Shown here: one piece after another, positions 51,396-62,048 of the stretch
How positions within the stretch are numbered: the first letter of the stretch is position 1
Layout: the number at the start of each line of letters is the position of its first letter
NCBI RefSeq assembly: GCF_004801885.1
Contig: NZ_SSSM01000006.1
Location: forward strand, 418,092 to 482,091
Direction of reading: 5' to 3'
Origin: Naasia lichenicola
GTDB taxonomy: Bacteria > Actinomycetota > Actinomycetes > Actinomycetales > Microbacteriaceae
Length of the DNA stretch: 64,000 nucleotides
Translations under genes and position numbers: made by a program
Notes under the pieces: generated by a model
What the model saw: the letters and a program-made list of their open reading frames with translations, nothing else
The model's database searches: none
What the model was told of the DNA's origin: nothing

Positions 51396-52535
51396 ATGCC
51401 TCAACTCGCCTCGTACACCGCCTCCGTTCCGCCCTCGGGCATCCGCCGCATCCACGAGATCGCCCTTCAGCTCGACGATGTCATCGGGCTTGCGGTGGGG
51501 GAGCCCGACGTCGAGGTCGCCCCGCACGTGCTCGAGGCCGGCAGTGCCGCCTGGCTCGCCGACGACACGGCTTACACGGCGAACGCCGGCATCCTCGAGC
51601 TGCGCCAGGCGGTGCAGCAGAAGCTCGCGACCCGCAACGGGATCGAGGTCGACCTCGCCCAGATCTGGATCACGAACGGGGCTACCCAGGCGCTCACCCT
51701 CGCCATGAGTCTCATGCTCGCGCCGGGCGATGAGGTGCTCATCCCGGATCCGGGCTACACGACCTTCGCCATGAACGCGCGCATCCTCCATGCCGAGCCG
51801 GTGCCGTATCCGCTCCTGCCGGAAGCCGGCTTCCTGCCCGATCTCGAGCTGCTGGAGCGGGTGGTCACCGATCGGACGCGCCTGCTCATCATCAATTCGC
51901 CGTCGAACCCGCTGGGGTCGGTCTTCCCGACCGACGTGCTCCAGGCTCTGCTCGACTTCGCAACCCGGCACGACCTGTGGGTGCTCAGCGACGAGGTCTA
52001 CGAGGCCTTCACCTACGGCATCTCGCATACGAGCATTGCGGCGCTCGACACCGAGAACCGGGTCTTCTCCGCCTTCTCCACCTCGAAGACCTACGCGCTG
52101 ACCGGCGGCCGGGTCGGCTATCTGGTCACCCCACCGGGCTTCGCAGCCATCCTCGGCACCTACCAGGAGGCGACGATCAGCTGCATCAACACCCCCGCGC
52201 AGCGTGCGGCGGTCGCCGCGATCACGGGGGACCAGGAGCACGTCGAGCGGGCGGCGACGCACTACCGGCAGAACCTCACGGCAGCGTGCGCGCTGCTCGA
52301 CGAGCGCGGGATCCGCTACCTCGAGCCGACCGGCGCGTTCTACCTCTGGATCGACGTCTCGCACGCGAGCGACGGCGACGTGGCCGCATGGGCCGAGGGC
52401 TTCCTGCTCAAGGAGCGCGTCTCGGTGGCTCCTGGGTCGGCGTTCGGACGCAGCGGCGAGGGCTGGATCCGCGTCTGCGTCGCCGCATCGCGCGAGAACC
52501 TGCTCGAGGGTCTCAGCAGGCTGCCTACGCCCTGA
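51396..52535 (+). CDS. Class I/II PLP-dependent aminotransferase
   Basis: 379 aa. YTANAGILELRQAV, NSPSNPLGSV (NPxG), DEVYEAFTYG, and PLP Lys in FSTSKTYALTGGRVGY. Fold-type I aspartate aminotransferase-like enzyme; amino donor and acceptor unknown. Divergent from the hydrolase gene. Confidence 0.92.
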   Translation: MPQLASYTASVPPSGIRRIHEIALQLDDVIGLAVGEPDVEVAPHVLEAGSAAWLADDTAYTANAGILELRQAVQQKLATRNGIEVDLAQIWITNGATQALTLAMSLMLAPGDEVLIPDPGYTTFAMNARILHAEPVPYPLLPEAGFLPDLELLERVVTDRTRLLIINSPSNPLGSVFPTDVLQALLDFATRHDLWVLSDEVYEAFTYGISHTSIAALDTENRVFSAFSTSKTYALTGGRVGYLVTPPGFAAILGTYQEATISCINTPAQRAAVAAITGDQEHVERAATHYRQNLTAACALLDERGIRYLEPTGAFYLWIDVSHASDGDVAAWAEGFLLKERVSVAPGSAFGRSGEGWIRVCVAASRENLLEGLSRLPTP

Positions 52536-52556
52536 CCTCGTCCGTCGCCCGGCCGT

Positions 52557-53075
52557 TCACGATCCGGGTGTGTGCAGCTCCACCTCGTAGTCCATGACCG
52601 TATCGGGCCTGTCGGCGGCGGCGAGCCGGATGCGCCGGACCTGCGCGCTGTGCATGGGTGGGAGGGCGTCGAGCGGGAACCAGGCGACCTCGCTGGACTC
52701 GTCATCGCCGACGCGTGCCTCGCCGCTCACATAGCGGCAGCGGAAGGTGAGGGTCGTGTAGCTGGTCCGATCGCCGTTCTCGTAGACGATCTCGTCGGTG
52801 ACGGCCAGGGCGGCCAGCCGTTCGACCTCGGCGACGACCGTCGTCTCCTCGAGGACCTCGCGGACGGCCGCGACGGCCGCGTGCTCGCCTGGCTCGACGA
52901 TCCCGGCGATCGTCGTCCAGTTGCCGTTGTCGGCGCGGCGCACGAGGAGCACCCGCTCCGGCCCTCCCGAGCCTGTGGAAGGGCCGTCGAGGACGACGGC
53001 GCTGGATCCCACCAGCCATAGGGGTGATGTGCCCACCTTCTCGCGCAGGGACCGGACGAATTCGGGCGTTGGCAT
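52557..53075 (-). CDS. Nudix hydrolase
   Basis: 172 aa. Nudix box GIVEPGEHAAVAAVREVLEE-T with the catalytic REVLEE present and Thr at the usual Gly near the end. WFPLDALPPM and a C-terminal segment fit ADP-ribose/NADH-type Nudix enzymes, but the substrate is not certain. ATG with TACGCT 7 bases upstream. Confidence 0.92.
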   Translation of the reverse strand: MPTPEFVRSLREKVGTSPLWLVGSSAVVLDGPSTGSGGPERVLLVRRADNGNWTTIAGIVEPGEHAAVAAVREVLEETTVVAEVERLAALAVTDEIVYENGDRTSYTTLTFRCRYVSGEARVGDDESSEVAWFPLDALPPMHSAQVRRIRLAAADRPDTVMDYEVELHTPGS

Positions 53076-53082
53076 GATCAGG

Positions 53083-53088
53083 AGCGTA
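53083..53088 (-). promoter_or_regulatory. -10 box, leaderless promoter of the Nudix gene
   Basis: TACGCT on the minus strand, 7 bases before the ATG at 53075. Confidence 0.5.
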
Positions 53089-53234
53089 GAGGCCGCCCGT
53101 TCCGAGCAGGCATCGCGAGGCTGGCCGCGGCTGAGCGCGCCGCGGCCGAGCTCGTCTGCGTCTGCGCCCTGCGCACGTCACGTCGGGCGCGGAGCCGCAG
53201 AGCGACCGAATGCGTGTGGGACACTTGAGCCGCC

Positions 53235-55085
<1,851 letters not shown>

Positions 55086-55159
55086 CGCGCTCGGCCGTCG
55101 GCTGGTTTTCGGCGGAGGCCGGTCTGGCGGATGTCCGAGGACCGGACGAGACTCGATCG

Positions 55160-55528
55160 ATGGCCAACGACGTCGTGCACTTCGAGATCATCGGACCCGA
55201 TCCCGCCCGTCTGCGCGGGTACTACGGCGAGCTCTTCGGGTGGAGCTTCCAGACCGAGGCGCCGGTCGCCTCCCAAGTCTCAGAGCCGAGCAGCTACGCC
55301 TTCCACGAGGGAGCGACGATTCCCGGAGGCATCGGCGGCGGGTCGGACTTCACCGCGTCCACGATCTTCTACGTCGGCGTGGAGGACGTGACGCAGGCGC
55401 TCGCCGAGGCCGTGCGGCTGGGCGGCACCGCGGTGATGGGGCCCGCGGCCAACCCGAACGGCGAGCTGGTCGTCGCGCACTTCCGCGATCCGCAGGGCAA
55501 CCTGATCGGGCTTGCCGGACCGCGATAG
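55160..55528 (+). CDS. VOC (glyoxalase-fold) family protein
   Basis: 122 aa. VVHFEIIGPDPARLRGYYGE at the start and VVAHFRDPQGNLIGLAG at the end are typical of the glyoxalase/bleomycin resistance fold, one beta-alpha-beta-beta-beta pair. Enzymatic role unknown. Starts 74 bases after lepA on the same strand. Confidence 0.88.
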   Translation: MANDVVHFEIIGPDPARLRGYYGELFGWSFQTEAPVASQVSEPSSYAFHEGATIPGGIGGGSDFTASTIFYVGVEDVTQALAEAVRLGGTAVMGPAANPNGELVVAHFRDPQGNLIGLAGPR

Positions 55529-55648
55529 CCCGTCGCGGAGGTGCGGAGATCGATCCGACCTAATCCGCGACACCCGCCGGAAGACCCATCCGATGCTGCG
55601 ACCCGCCCCCAGTATGGGTAAACGTCAAGTTGAAGGTTTGGGGGAGAC

Positions 55649-56329
55649 ATGACGATTGTCGGACCGCGCAGGACCACACAGAACGACAGCGACCGCGTGC
55701 TCAACTACGCGGCGATCGGTGCCACGAGGAGCGACGAGGTCGTCGCCTTCCCGCCGCACGGATACCGTCCATTCGAGGCCACGCAGCGCCTCGGCAGCGG
55801 CGACGCCCGCTTTGAGGCGGCTGCCCAGCTCCTGATGAGCTGGGGAATCCATCGGATCAGCGGGATCGCCGTCAGCGATCTGCAGCTCGAGAACCCCAAG
55901 CGGGCCTACGCCGAGGTGGCCTACGACCAGGACGGCAAGCCGCTCGCGCCGCGGCTCCCGGTCGATGCTGCCGGGATGGGCGCCGATGGCGTCCCGCAGG
56001 TCATCGCGGGGATGACCGCCACCGTCGAGTACGGCTGGGGTCCCTTCCGCACGCCCGCTCCGGTGAAGGTCGTCTACGTCATCGACGAGCCGGATCGCAA
56101 GGGATTTGCCTGCGGCACCCGCCACGGCCACCCCGCCTCGGGCGAGGAGCTCTTCCTGCTCACCCGCGACGAGACCGGATCGGTGCACCTGACCGTGCGC
56201 TCCGTGATGCGCGCGAGCGACGCCAAGCACATGCTCCCGATGACGCTCATGCGCGTCGGCGAGCGCCAGTACACGAAGCGCATCCTCAGCGCCCTGCACC
56301 CCACCCGCGCCGCCGCCTTCGCCGCCTGA
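55649..56329 (+). CDS. DUF1990 family protein
   Basis: 226 aa, cytoplasmic. RLGSGDARFEAAAQLLMSWG matches the DUF1990 signature (YndJ/plant homologues of unknown function), followed by a beta-rich lipocalin-like stretch (VVYVIDEPDRKGFACGTRHG HPASGEE). RBS GGGGGAG before ATG. A perfect 30-bp palindrome follows the stop. Confidence 0.8.
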   Translation: MTIVGPRRTTQNDSDRVLNYAAIGATRSDEVVAFPPHGYRPFEATQRLGSGDARFEAAAQLLMSWGIHRISGIAVSDLQLENPKRAYAEVAYDQDGKPLAPRLPVDAAGMGADGVPQVIAGMTATVEYGWGPFRTPAPVKVVYVIDEPDRKGFACGTRHGHPASGEELFLLTRDETGSVHLTVRSVMRASDAKHMLPMTLMRVGERQYTKRILSALHPTRAAAFAA

Positions 56330-56332
56330 GTT

Positions 56333-56388
56333 CCTACGTTCCGGCCGAATGTGCACGGAATTCCGTGCACATTCGTCCGTTTCGTAGG
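56333..56388. repeat. Perfect 30-bp palindrome with outer arms (AATGTG family)
   Basis: CGAATGTGCACGGAA and its exact inverted copy (56346-56375), extended outward by CCTACG/CGTAGG (56333-56338 and 56383-56388). It sits between the DUF1990 gene and the convergent HAD gene and may end transcription on both strands. Confidence 0.8.
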
Positions 56389-56432
56389 TATCGCCGCGTG
56401 GCCGCGGAAGCCGAGCGTGGTCAGTCAGTCAG

Positions 56433-57104
56433 TCATTCGACGAGCGAGCGTAGCGTCGACCGCAGCTCCGAAAGCCCGCTGACCAGATCGTCGAGGACGA
56501 CGACGGCGCCGGTCTCACGCAGGTCGTCGACGGAGAAGATGCCTGTTGCGACGGCGATGAACGGAATGCCCGCCGTCGCGGCGGCGAGGTCGTCGCTCGG
56601 TGTGTCGCCGATGATCACGCTCGGCTGATCGAGCAGCGCGGCCCGCGCAGCCGCGGTGATCTCGCTCCGCTGACGGGCGCGGTCACCGAAGAACGAGTGC
56701 TCCCAATCGAACGCATCGGTGTCTATCCCCGCGCCGCTCAGCTTGGCTCGCGCACGGGTCGGGGAGTTGCCGGTGAGCAGGGCACTGGTCCAGCCCTCCT
56801 GCGCGACGGCGGCCAGCGCCGCGTTCACTCCGGGCGTCGGTTCCCTTCGATGGCTGCTCGTGCTCGCGACGACGGACAGCTCATCGAGCTTGGCGCCCAC
56901 GGCGCCATGCAGCTCGGGATCGAGCTCATACTGCGCCAGCCGCTCCGCGATGATCTGGCCGTCCGTCTTGCCGTGCTCGCCGGGTCGGGTGCCGCCGGGC
57001 GCGTAGCCACTGACGAACTCGATCGCCTCGTCGTAGAGGCTGCCCGCCCTCGCCCCGTTCATCAGCAGCGTTCCGTCGACATCCCACAGCACGTACTTGG
57101 TCAC
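56433..57104 (-). CDS. HAD-superfamily hydrolase (phosphoglycolate phosphatase-like)
   Basis: 223 aa from GTG. Motif I DVDGTLL, motif II LLTGNSP, motif IV IGDTPSDDLAAATAG. Substrate unknown. GTG at 57104 chosen for GGAG upstream and because the domain begins TKYVLWDVDG; an ATG-like start at 57143 is possible. Confidence 0.88.
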   Translation of the reverse strand: MTKYVLWDVDGTLLMNGARAGSLYDEAIEFVSGYAPGGTRPGEHGKTDGQIIAERLAQYELDPELHGAVGAKLDELSVVASTSSHRREPTPGVNAALAAVAQEGWTSALLTGNSPTRARAKLSGAGIDTDAFDWEHSFFGDRARQRSEITAAARAALLDQPSVIIGDTPSDDLAAATAGIPFIAVATGIFSVDDLRETGAVVVLDDLVSGLSELRSTLRSLVE

Positions 57105-57173
57105 CGTCTCCACGATTCCACATCCGAGACGGGGTCCGGCCACGATGCAGCGGCCTGCGAAGGTCGGTTCGGA

Positions 57174-58034
57174 TCAGCCCTGGGCTGAGCGGCTCCAGCG
57201 CGACGGGCGCAGGAAACCGTCGGGCAGAGTGGTCCGCTCGTCGCCGCGAGCTCCGTTCACCTGCATCTGGGTGAGGAACAGCGCGTCCGCGAGACGCGCC
57301 CCTCGGACGTCGGCATCCCGCAGGTCGGCCCCCAGCAGATCGCAGAGCGCGAGGTCGGCATCCCGCAGATCGGCGGCGATCAGGAGGGCACCCCGCAGAT
57401 CGGCACCCCGCAGATCCGCGCCGTGCAGGTCGACGCCCATGAGGTCGGCTCCGGGCCGGATCCTCTTGCTCCTTCCGCGAGCGGGAGCCGTGGCCTGACG
57501 CCGGACGAGCCGGCTCGCCTCGATGAGGAGGGGCCGGGCGGTGTCGAACTCCCGATCCACGTCGAGCTCGGCGAGGCTTTCCGGAGCGGAGTCCGCCAGC
57601 TGGAGCACCCGCGAGAAGAGGTTCTCCAGGGCACCGGCCAGCTGCGCCGGAGGTCGCATGCCCAAGGCCTGGTCGAGATGCCAGAGCAGCTCGTGCAGGC
57701 GACGCACGATCGGGAAGACGGTGAACATCTGGGTTCGGACCAGGGGATCCTCCCTCCATGACCGTCCGCCGAAGGTCTGTTGCGTCACCTTCTGTCCCGC
57801 ACCGAAGCAGTCGAACGAGGTGCAGCCGACGAGTCCGCGATCGTCGAGGCTTTCGTGGATCCGGCAGGCGTTGCCGACGTCGAGATGTCGGCATGGATCG
57901 CCGGCGGCCTTGTCATATGGGAAACCCGACGTCCGTGCGAACGCAAGAGCGACGCAGCACAAGCCGACGCAGTTGGCGCAGTCTGCACCCAGATCCGCGC
58001 GGCGGCCGAGCTCGACCCGTGTTCGCGATGCCAT
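57174..58034 (-). CDS. Cys-rich N-terminal plus pentapeptide-repeat protein
   Basis: 286 aa. N-terminal Cys/His-rich part (CANCVGLCC, CRHLDVGNAC, CTSFDC), suggesting a metal or Fe-S site; a middle helical part; then about ten pentapeptide repeats of A(D/N)LRGAD type (residues ~195-255), forming a right-handed quadrilateral beta helix. Such proteins can mimic DNA or act as scaffolds. Function unknown. ATG at leaderless distance from TACGAT. Confidence 0.85.
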   Translation of the reverse strand: MASRTRVELGRRADLGADCANCVGLCCVALAFARTSGFPYDKAAGDPCRHLDVGNACRIHESLDDRGLVGCTSFDCFGAGQKVTQQTFGGRSWREDPLVRTQMFTVFPIVRRLHELLWHLDQALGMRPPAQLAGALENLFSRVLQLADSAPESLAELDVDREFDTARPLLIEASRLVRRQATAPARGRSKRIRPGADLMGVDLHGADLRGADLRGALLIAADLRDADLALCDLLGADLRDADVRGARLADALFLTQMQVNGARGDERTTLPDGFLRPSRWSRSAQG

Positions 58035-58041
58035 CTGCTGA

Positions 58042-58047
58042 ATCGTA
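58042..58047 (-). promoter_or_regulatory. -10 box, leaderless promoter of the pentapeptide protein gene
   Basis: TACGAT on the minus strand, 7 bases before the ATG at 58034. Confidence 0.5.
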
Positions 58048-58178
58048 CGGGTCGATGGCCGCGCAGGTCGGTCGCGGTCTGTGTGCGCGAAACCGGCGGA
58101 TGCCTACGTAATTACGTGCACATGGAGCCGGAACGTACACACCGACGGGGAGGGGATGCGACGGGGGAGAATGGACGG

Positions 58179-59462
58179 ATGGCCTCCGCCCTTCCGCTCG
58201 GCGATCCTGCACCCGCCGACGGGAGGCTGCCGGATCAGGTGATCGAGGGCGCCGCCGAGCGCGATCTCGGCATCTACCTGCACGTGCCGTTCTGCCGCGT
58301 CCGCTGCGGGTACTGCGACTTCAACACCTATACGGGCGACGAGCTGCGGGGCGAGCGGCGCTCCGACTACGCCGGGCAGGCTGCCGCAGAGGTCGCCTTC
58401 GCGGCAGACGTGCTGCATGAATCGGGGCTGCCCGACCGGCGGGCCGCAACGGTGTTCTTCGGGGGAGGGACTCCGACGATGCTGCCGGCATCCGACCTCA
58501 TCGGAATGCTCGGCGCCGTGCGCGACCGCTTCGGTCTCGCCCTCGGGGCAGAGGTCACCACCGAGGCGAACCCCGACTCCGTCGACGAGCGTTATCTCGA
58601 GGAGCTGGCCGAAGCGGGCTTCACCCGGGTCTCCTTCGGCATGCAGTCAGCGGTGCCGCACGTGCTCGCCACCCTCGATCGCACCCACGATCCCGACCGC
58701 ATCCCGTTGGTCGTCGAGTGGGCGCGTCAGGCGGGGCTGGCCGTGAGTCTCGACCTGATATACGGGACTCCAGGGGAGAGCCTCGACGATTGGCGGAGAT
58801 CGCTCGAGACGGCGATCGCGCAACGGCCCGATCATCTCTCGGCCTACGCGCTGATCGTCGAAGAGGGCACGGCGCTCGCCAGGCGCATCCGCTCCGGCGA
58901 GCTCGCCGCCCCCGACGACGATCTGCAGGCCGACATGTACGAGCTCGCGGATGAACTCCTCGGTGCTGCGGCGTACGGGTGGTACGAGGTCAGCAACTGG
59001 GCGCGCGCCGAGGATCCCGTCGCGACCGCCGAGGCGGGCATGCTGCCTTCATCCTCGCCGCGGACCCCGGACAGCCGATTCGTCTCCCGACACAACCTCG
59101 CCTACTGGCGAGGCGCGGACTGGTGGGGGATCGGCCCAGGCGCGCACAGCCACGTGGGCGGCGTGCGCTGGTGGAACGCCAAGCATCCGGCGGCTTATGC
59201 CGAGAGGATCCGGGCGGGAGTCTCGCCGGCGGTGGGCAGGGAGACTCTCGATGCGTCGACCCGCGAGCTCGAGCGGATCCTGCTCGAGAGCCGCACCCGC
59301 GCCGGGTTGCGAGTCGCGTCGCTCGCGCCTGACGCCCGCCGCGCGGTGGCGGGCCTCATCGCGGATGAGCTCATCGACCCGGCCGCAGCCTTCGTCGGAC
59401 GCGTCACGCTCACCCGCCGCGGTCGTCTGCTGGCCGACGACGTCGCCCGCCGCCTCACCTGA
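58179..59462 (+). CDS. hemW: HemW, radical SAM haem chaperone (coproporphyrinogen III oxidase-like)
   Basis: 427 aa. Radical SAM cluster CX3CX2C in PFCRVRCGYCDFNTYTG; VFFGGGTPTML; TTEANPDSV; FGMQSAVPHVL. The HemN_C domain is at the end. HemW lacks HemN activity in characterised cases and delivers haem. Start ATG preceded by GGGGGAGA. Conserved position between lepA and hrcA. Confidence 0.95.
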   Translation: MASALPLGDPAPADGRLPDQVIEGAAERDLGIYLHVPFCRVRCGYCDFNTYTGDELRGERRSDYAGQAAAEVAFAADVLHESGLPDRRAATVFFGGGTPTMLPASDLIGMLGAVRDRFGLALGAEVTTEANPDSVDERYLEELAEAGFTRVSFGMQSAVPHVLATLDRTHDPDRIPLVVEWARQAGLAVSLDLIYGTPGESLDDWRRSLETAIAQRPDHLSAYALIVEEGTALARRIRSGELAAPDDDLQADMYELADELLGAAAYGWYEVSNWARAEDPVATAEAGMLPSSSPRTPDSRFVSRHNLAYWRGADWWGIGPGAHSHVGGVRWWNAKHPAAYAERIRAGVSPAVGRETLDASTRELERILLESRTRAGLRVASLAPDARRAVAGLIADELIDPAAAFVGRVTLTRRGRLLADDVARRLT

Positions 59463-59504
59463 GCGTCCTCCGCCCACCGGCGCATCTCGCTCGGCACATC
59501 GAAA

Positions 59505-59540
59505 ACGCACGGGCACGTGAACTTCCACGTGCCCGTGCGT
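59505..59540. terminator. Bidirectional terminator between hemW and the DUF4870 gene
   Basis: Perfect 15-bp stem ACGCACGGGCACGTG / CACGTGCCCGTGCGT with a 6-base loop, between convergent genes. Confidence 0.85.
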
Positions 59541-59581
59541 CTATGGCCAGCCCGGAGCTGAGCGCCCGGCTCGAGTCGGGC

Positions 59582-59645
59582 GTCAGGCCCCGATGAAGTC
59601 AGGCCCCGATGAAGTCAGGCCTTGATGAAGTCAGGCCTTGATGAA
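59582..59645. repeat. Four 16-bp tandem copies repeating the 3' end of the DUF4870 gene
   Basis: GTCAGGCCCCGATGAA twice, then GTCAGGCCTTGATGAA twice. On the minus strand each contains FI(K/G)A and a TGA stop; the gene ends in the innermost copy. Confidence 0.9.
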
Positions 59646-60008
59646 CTGGATGGCCAGCGGGAATCGGTAGTGCTCGCCCCGGTTGGCGGCCATCGCCGAG
59701 AGGATCCCGAACACGATCGCCAGGATGTAGACGGCGATCAGTGTGAAGAAGCCGATGACCAGGAAGAACAGGATGTAGGAGACGATCAGCGCCCCCGTCA
59801 CGGTCAGCTGCCAGTTGAGCTCCTGACGGGCGTGGTCGCGGATGAATCCGCCGCGGTCCTTCAGTAGCAGGTAGCCGATCAGCGCGCTCAGCCAGCTGAA
59901 GAAGATCCCGGCGATGTGCAGCAGCGTCGAGTACAGCCGCTGGTCTTCCGGTGACATCAGGGTCGGGGCGGCGGCGTACGGGCCGGGGGGAGGCGGAGTG
60001 GCGGACAT
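59631..60008 (-). CDS. DUF4870 membrane protein, paralogue 1
   Basis: 125 aa. Pro-rich N-terminus (MSATPPPPGPYAAAP), then three or four spans with the family pattern WLSALIGYLLLKDRGGFIRD and QELNWQLTV. Similar over its length to the next gene upstream (60156-60635). Function unknown (Tic20-like fold). AAGGAA precedes the ATG. Confidence 0.88.
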   Translation of the reverse strand: MSATPPPPGPYAAAPTLMSPEDQRLYSTLLHIAGIFFSWLSALIGYLLLKDRGGFIRDHARQELNWQLTVTGALIVSYILFFLVIGFFTLIAVYILAIVFGILSAMAANRGEHYRFPLAIQFIKA

Positions 60009-60097
60009 GTCATTCCTTGTCTGATCAGGACGATCGGCGCCGGTGGCCGCACCGGCGGTGCAGCAGGCGCCATGCTGTGGCGGCTCACTAAAGCAGT

Positions 60098-60127
60098 GCG
60101 GGTCGGAGACCGAAGTCTCCGACCCGC
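60098..60127 (-). terminator. Terminator of DUF4870 paralogue 2
   Basis: Perfect 13-bp stem GCGGGTCGGAGAC / GTCTCCGACCCGC with CGAA loop, just past the stop at 60156. Confidence 0.8.
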
Positions 60128-60155
60128 AGGATTCCGCCGCGGTGGCGGAACGGGA

Positions 60156-60635
60156 TTACTTGATGAAGCGGAACGCGACCGGGTAGCGGTAGGCCTGACC
60201 GCCGTTGACCTTCACGCCGCCGATGATCGACAGCACGATGTTGGCAAGCCACAGCAGACCGGGCAGCCAGCCGATGACGCTGATCAGGCCGTAGGCGTTG
60301 GTGAAGAGAAGTGCAGCACCGAGGATCGCCACGATGATGTTGAGCGCGATCCAGGCGATGAAGAAGGTGATCTGCCAGTTGAGCGCCTCCTTCGACTCCT
60401 GGCGCACGAACGGGCCGCGGTCCTTGAGGATCAGGAAGATCAGCAGCGCCGGCAGCGGGCCGATGACTCCGCCGAAGTGCGAGAGCGACGCCCACAGCTT
60501 GTCGTCAGAGGCGGAGAGCGGCTGGGCCGGTGCGGCCTGGGCGCCGGGTGCGTACGGCTGTCCGGGAGGCGGTGCGTAGGGCTGGCCGGGCTGGCTCGCG
60601 GCCGGCTCCTGCGGGGGGAGAAGGGGGTCGGTCAT
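60156..60635 (-). CDS. DUF4870 membrane protein, paralogue 2
   Basis: 159 aa. Longer Pro/Gln/Gly-rich N-terminus (QPGQPYAPPPGQPYAPG), then spans with LIFLILKDRGPFVRQESKEA and LNWQITFFIAWIAL. It ends AFRFIK, like paralogue 1 (IQFIKA). Tandem duplication followed by divergence. AAAGG precedes the ATG. Confidence 0.88.
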   Translation of the reverse strand: MTDPLLPPQEPAASQPGQPYAPPPGQPYAPGAQAAPAQPLSASDDKLWASLSHFGGVIGPLPALLIFLILKDRGPFVRQESKEALNWQITFFIAWIALNIIVAILGAALLFTNAYGLISVIGWLPGLLWLANIVLSIIGGVKVNGGQAYRYPVAFRFIK

Positions 60636-60790
60636 GGTGGGCCTTTCGAGAGGGAGACTGCGGATGCGCCTAACACGTCTCGATCGTCGCGAGCGACAGC
60701 GCGAGCACGCTCACAAGGTACTCCCAGTCCGAATCGCCTGCAATGAGGTATGGCGCGCGTCGTTCACAGGGCGTAACGGCCGATCCGGGA

Positions 60791-60822
60791 TAGGATTGGC
60801 ACTCGCTGCAACGGAGTGCCAG
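60791..60822 (+). promoter_or_regulatory. CIRCE operator over the hrcA promoter
   Basis: TTGGCACTC-N9-GAGTGCCAG (60796-60822) matches CIRCE (TTAGCACTC-N9-GAGTGCTAA) with G-C substitutions that keep the dyad. The -10 TAGGAT (60791-60796) abuts it, so HrcA binding would block transcription start. Confidence 0.9.
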
Positions 60823-60876
60823 TCGCGGGATCCCGACGGATCGGGAACTCGGGCTGGCCCAATCGGATGAGGTCGA

Positions 60877-61911
60877 ATGGTTTCCGATCGAGGTCTCGAG
60901 GTGCTGCGCGTCATCGTGCAGGACTACGTGGCGTCGCGGGAGCCGGTCGGCTCGAAGTCCATCGTCGACCGCTACGGCTTCGGCGTCTCCGCCGCGACCA
61001 TCCGCAACGACATGGCGCTCCTCGAAGAGGAGGAGCTCATCGCGGCTCCGCACACCTCGTCCGGTCGGGTGCCGACCGACAAGGGCTACCGCGTCTTCGT
61101 CGACCGCCTCACCGAGCTGCGTCCGCTGAGCGCCCCGCAGAAGCACGCCATCGAGGTCTTCATGGGCTCGTCGGTCGACCTCGACGATGTGCTCTCGCGG
61201 AGCGTGCGCCTGCTCTCGCAGCTCACCCAGCAGGTCGCGCTCATCCAGTACCCGACCCTCTCGCGCACCACCGTCCGGCACATCGAGATCGTCCAGCTCG
61301 CCCCCGCCCGCCTGCTCACGGTGCTGATCACAGACGGCGGCCGGGTCGAACAGAGGGTCATCGACACCCCGTCCGATCTCGATCCGGACTTCCTCGACGA
61401 GCTGCGCGCTCGGATCAACGCTTCCCTGGGCGGCCTCGCGCTGGTGGACGCCGCCGAGAAGCTCCGGGATGTGCTCGCCAGCTTCCCGCCCAACCGGGCA
61501 TCCCTCGTGGAGCCGGTGACCCGCTCGCTGACCGAGCAGGTGCTCGCGAACCGTCAGGACCGCTTCCTGATGGCCGGCACCGGCAACCTCGCCCGCACCG
61601 AGCGGGACTTCCCGGGCAGCATCCATCCCGTGCTCGACGCCATCGAGGAGCAGGTGACCCTCCTCAAGCTGTTCAGCGAGATGGCGCACGATCAGAACGG
61701 GCTGCAGAACGGCGTGGCCGTCAGCATCGGACGCGAGAACACCGCGTTCGGACTCGGTGAGGCATCTGTGCTGTCGACGGGATACAGTTCCTCCTCTGGC
61801 GAACTCGCCCGCCTCGGCGTGCTCGGTCCGACCAGAATGGATTACTCGAACAACATGGCGGCCGTGCGCGCCGTCGCCCGCTACCTCTCCCGCCTGCTCG
61901 GTGAGGCGTGA
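60877..61911 (+). CDS. hrcA: Heat-inducible transcription repressor HrcA
   Basis: 344 aa. Winged-helix N-terminus (DRGLEVLRVIVQDYVASREP, SAATIRNDMALLEEEELI) then the HrcA ligand/dimer domain, ending MDYSNNMAAVRAVARYLSR. It represses chaperone genes through CIRCE, here also its own promoter. It is followed by dnaJ and rsmE on the same strand. Confidence 0.97.
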   Translation: MVSDRGLEVLRVIVQDYVASREPVGSKSIVDRYGFGVSAATIRNDMALLEEEELIAAPHTSSGRVPTDKGYRVFVDRLTELRPLSAPQKHAIEVFMGSSVDLDDVLSRSVRLLSQLTQQVALIQYPTLSRTTVRHIEIVQLAPARLLTVLITDGGRVEQRVIDTPSDLDPDFLDELRARINASLGGLALVDAAEKLRDVLASFPPNRASLVEPVTRSLTEQVLANRQDRFLMAGTGNLARTERDFPGSIHPVLDAIEEQVTLLKLFSEMAHDQNGLQNGVAVSIGRENTAFGLGEASVLSTGYSSSSGELARLGVLGPTRMDYSNNMAAVRAVARYLSRLLGEA

Positions 61912-62048
61912 CGGATCTGTCAGGCGATCGCCTGCCCATCGGACCGCCGTGCCCGCGACGACCTGGGTCATCCGGAGCTGTCATCGAGCCGCGTCATCGA
62001 GCTGTGTCATCGAAAGGCCTGAATCTGTGAGAAAGACAGCGGTGAGCC

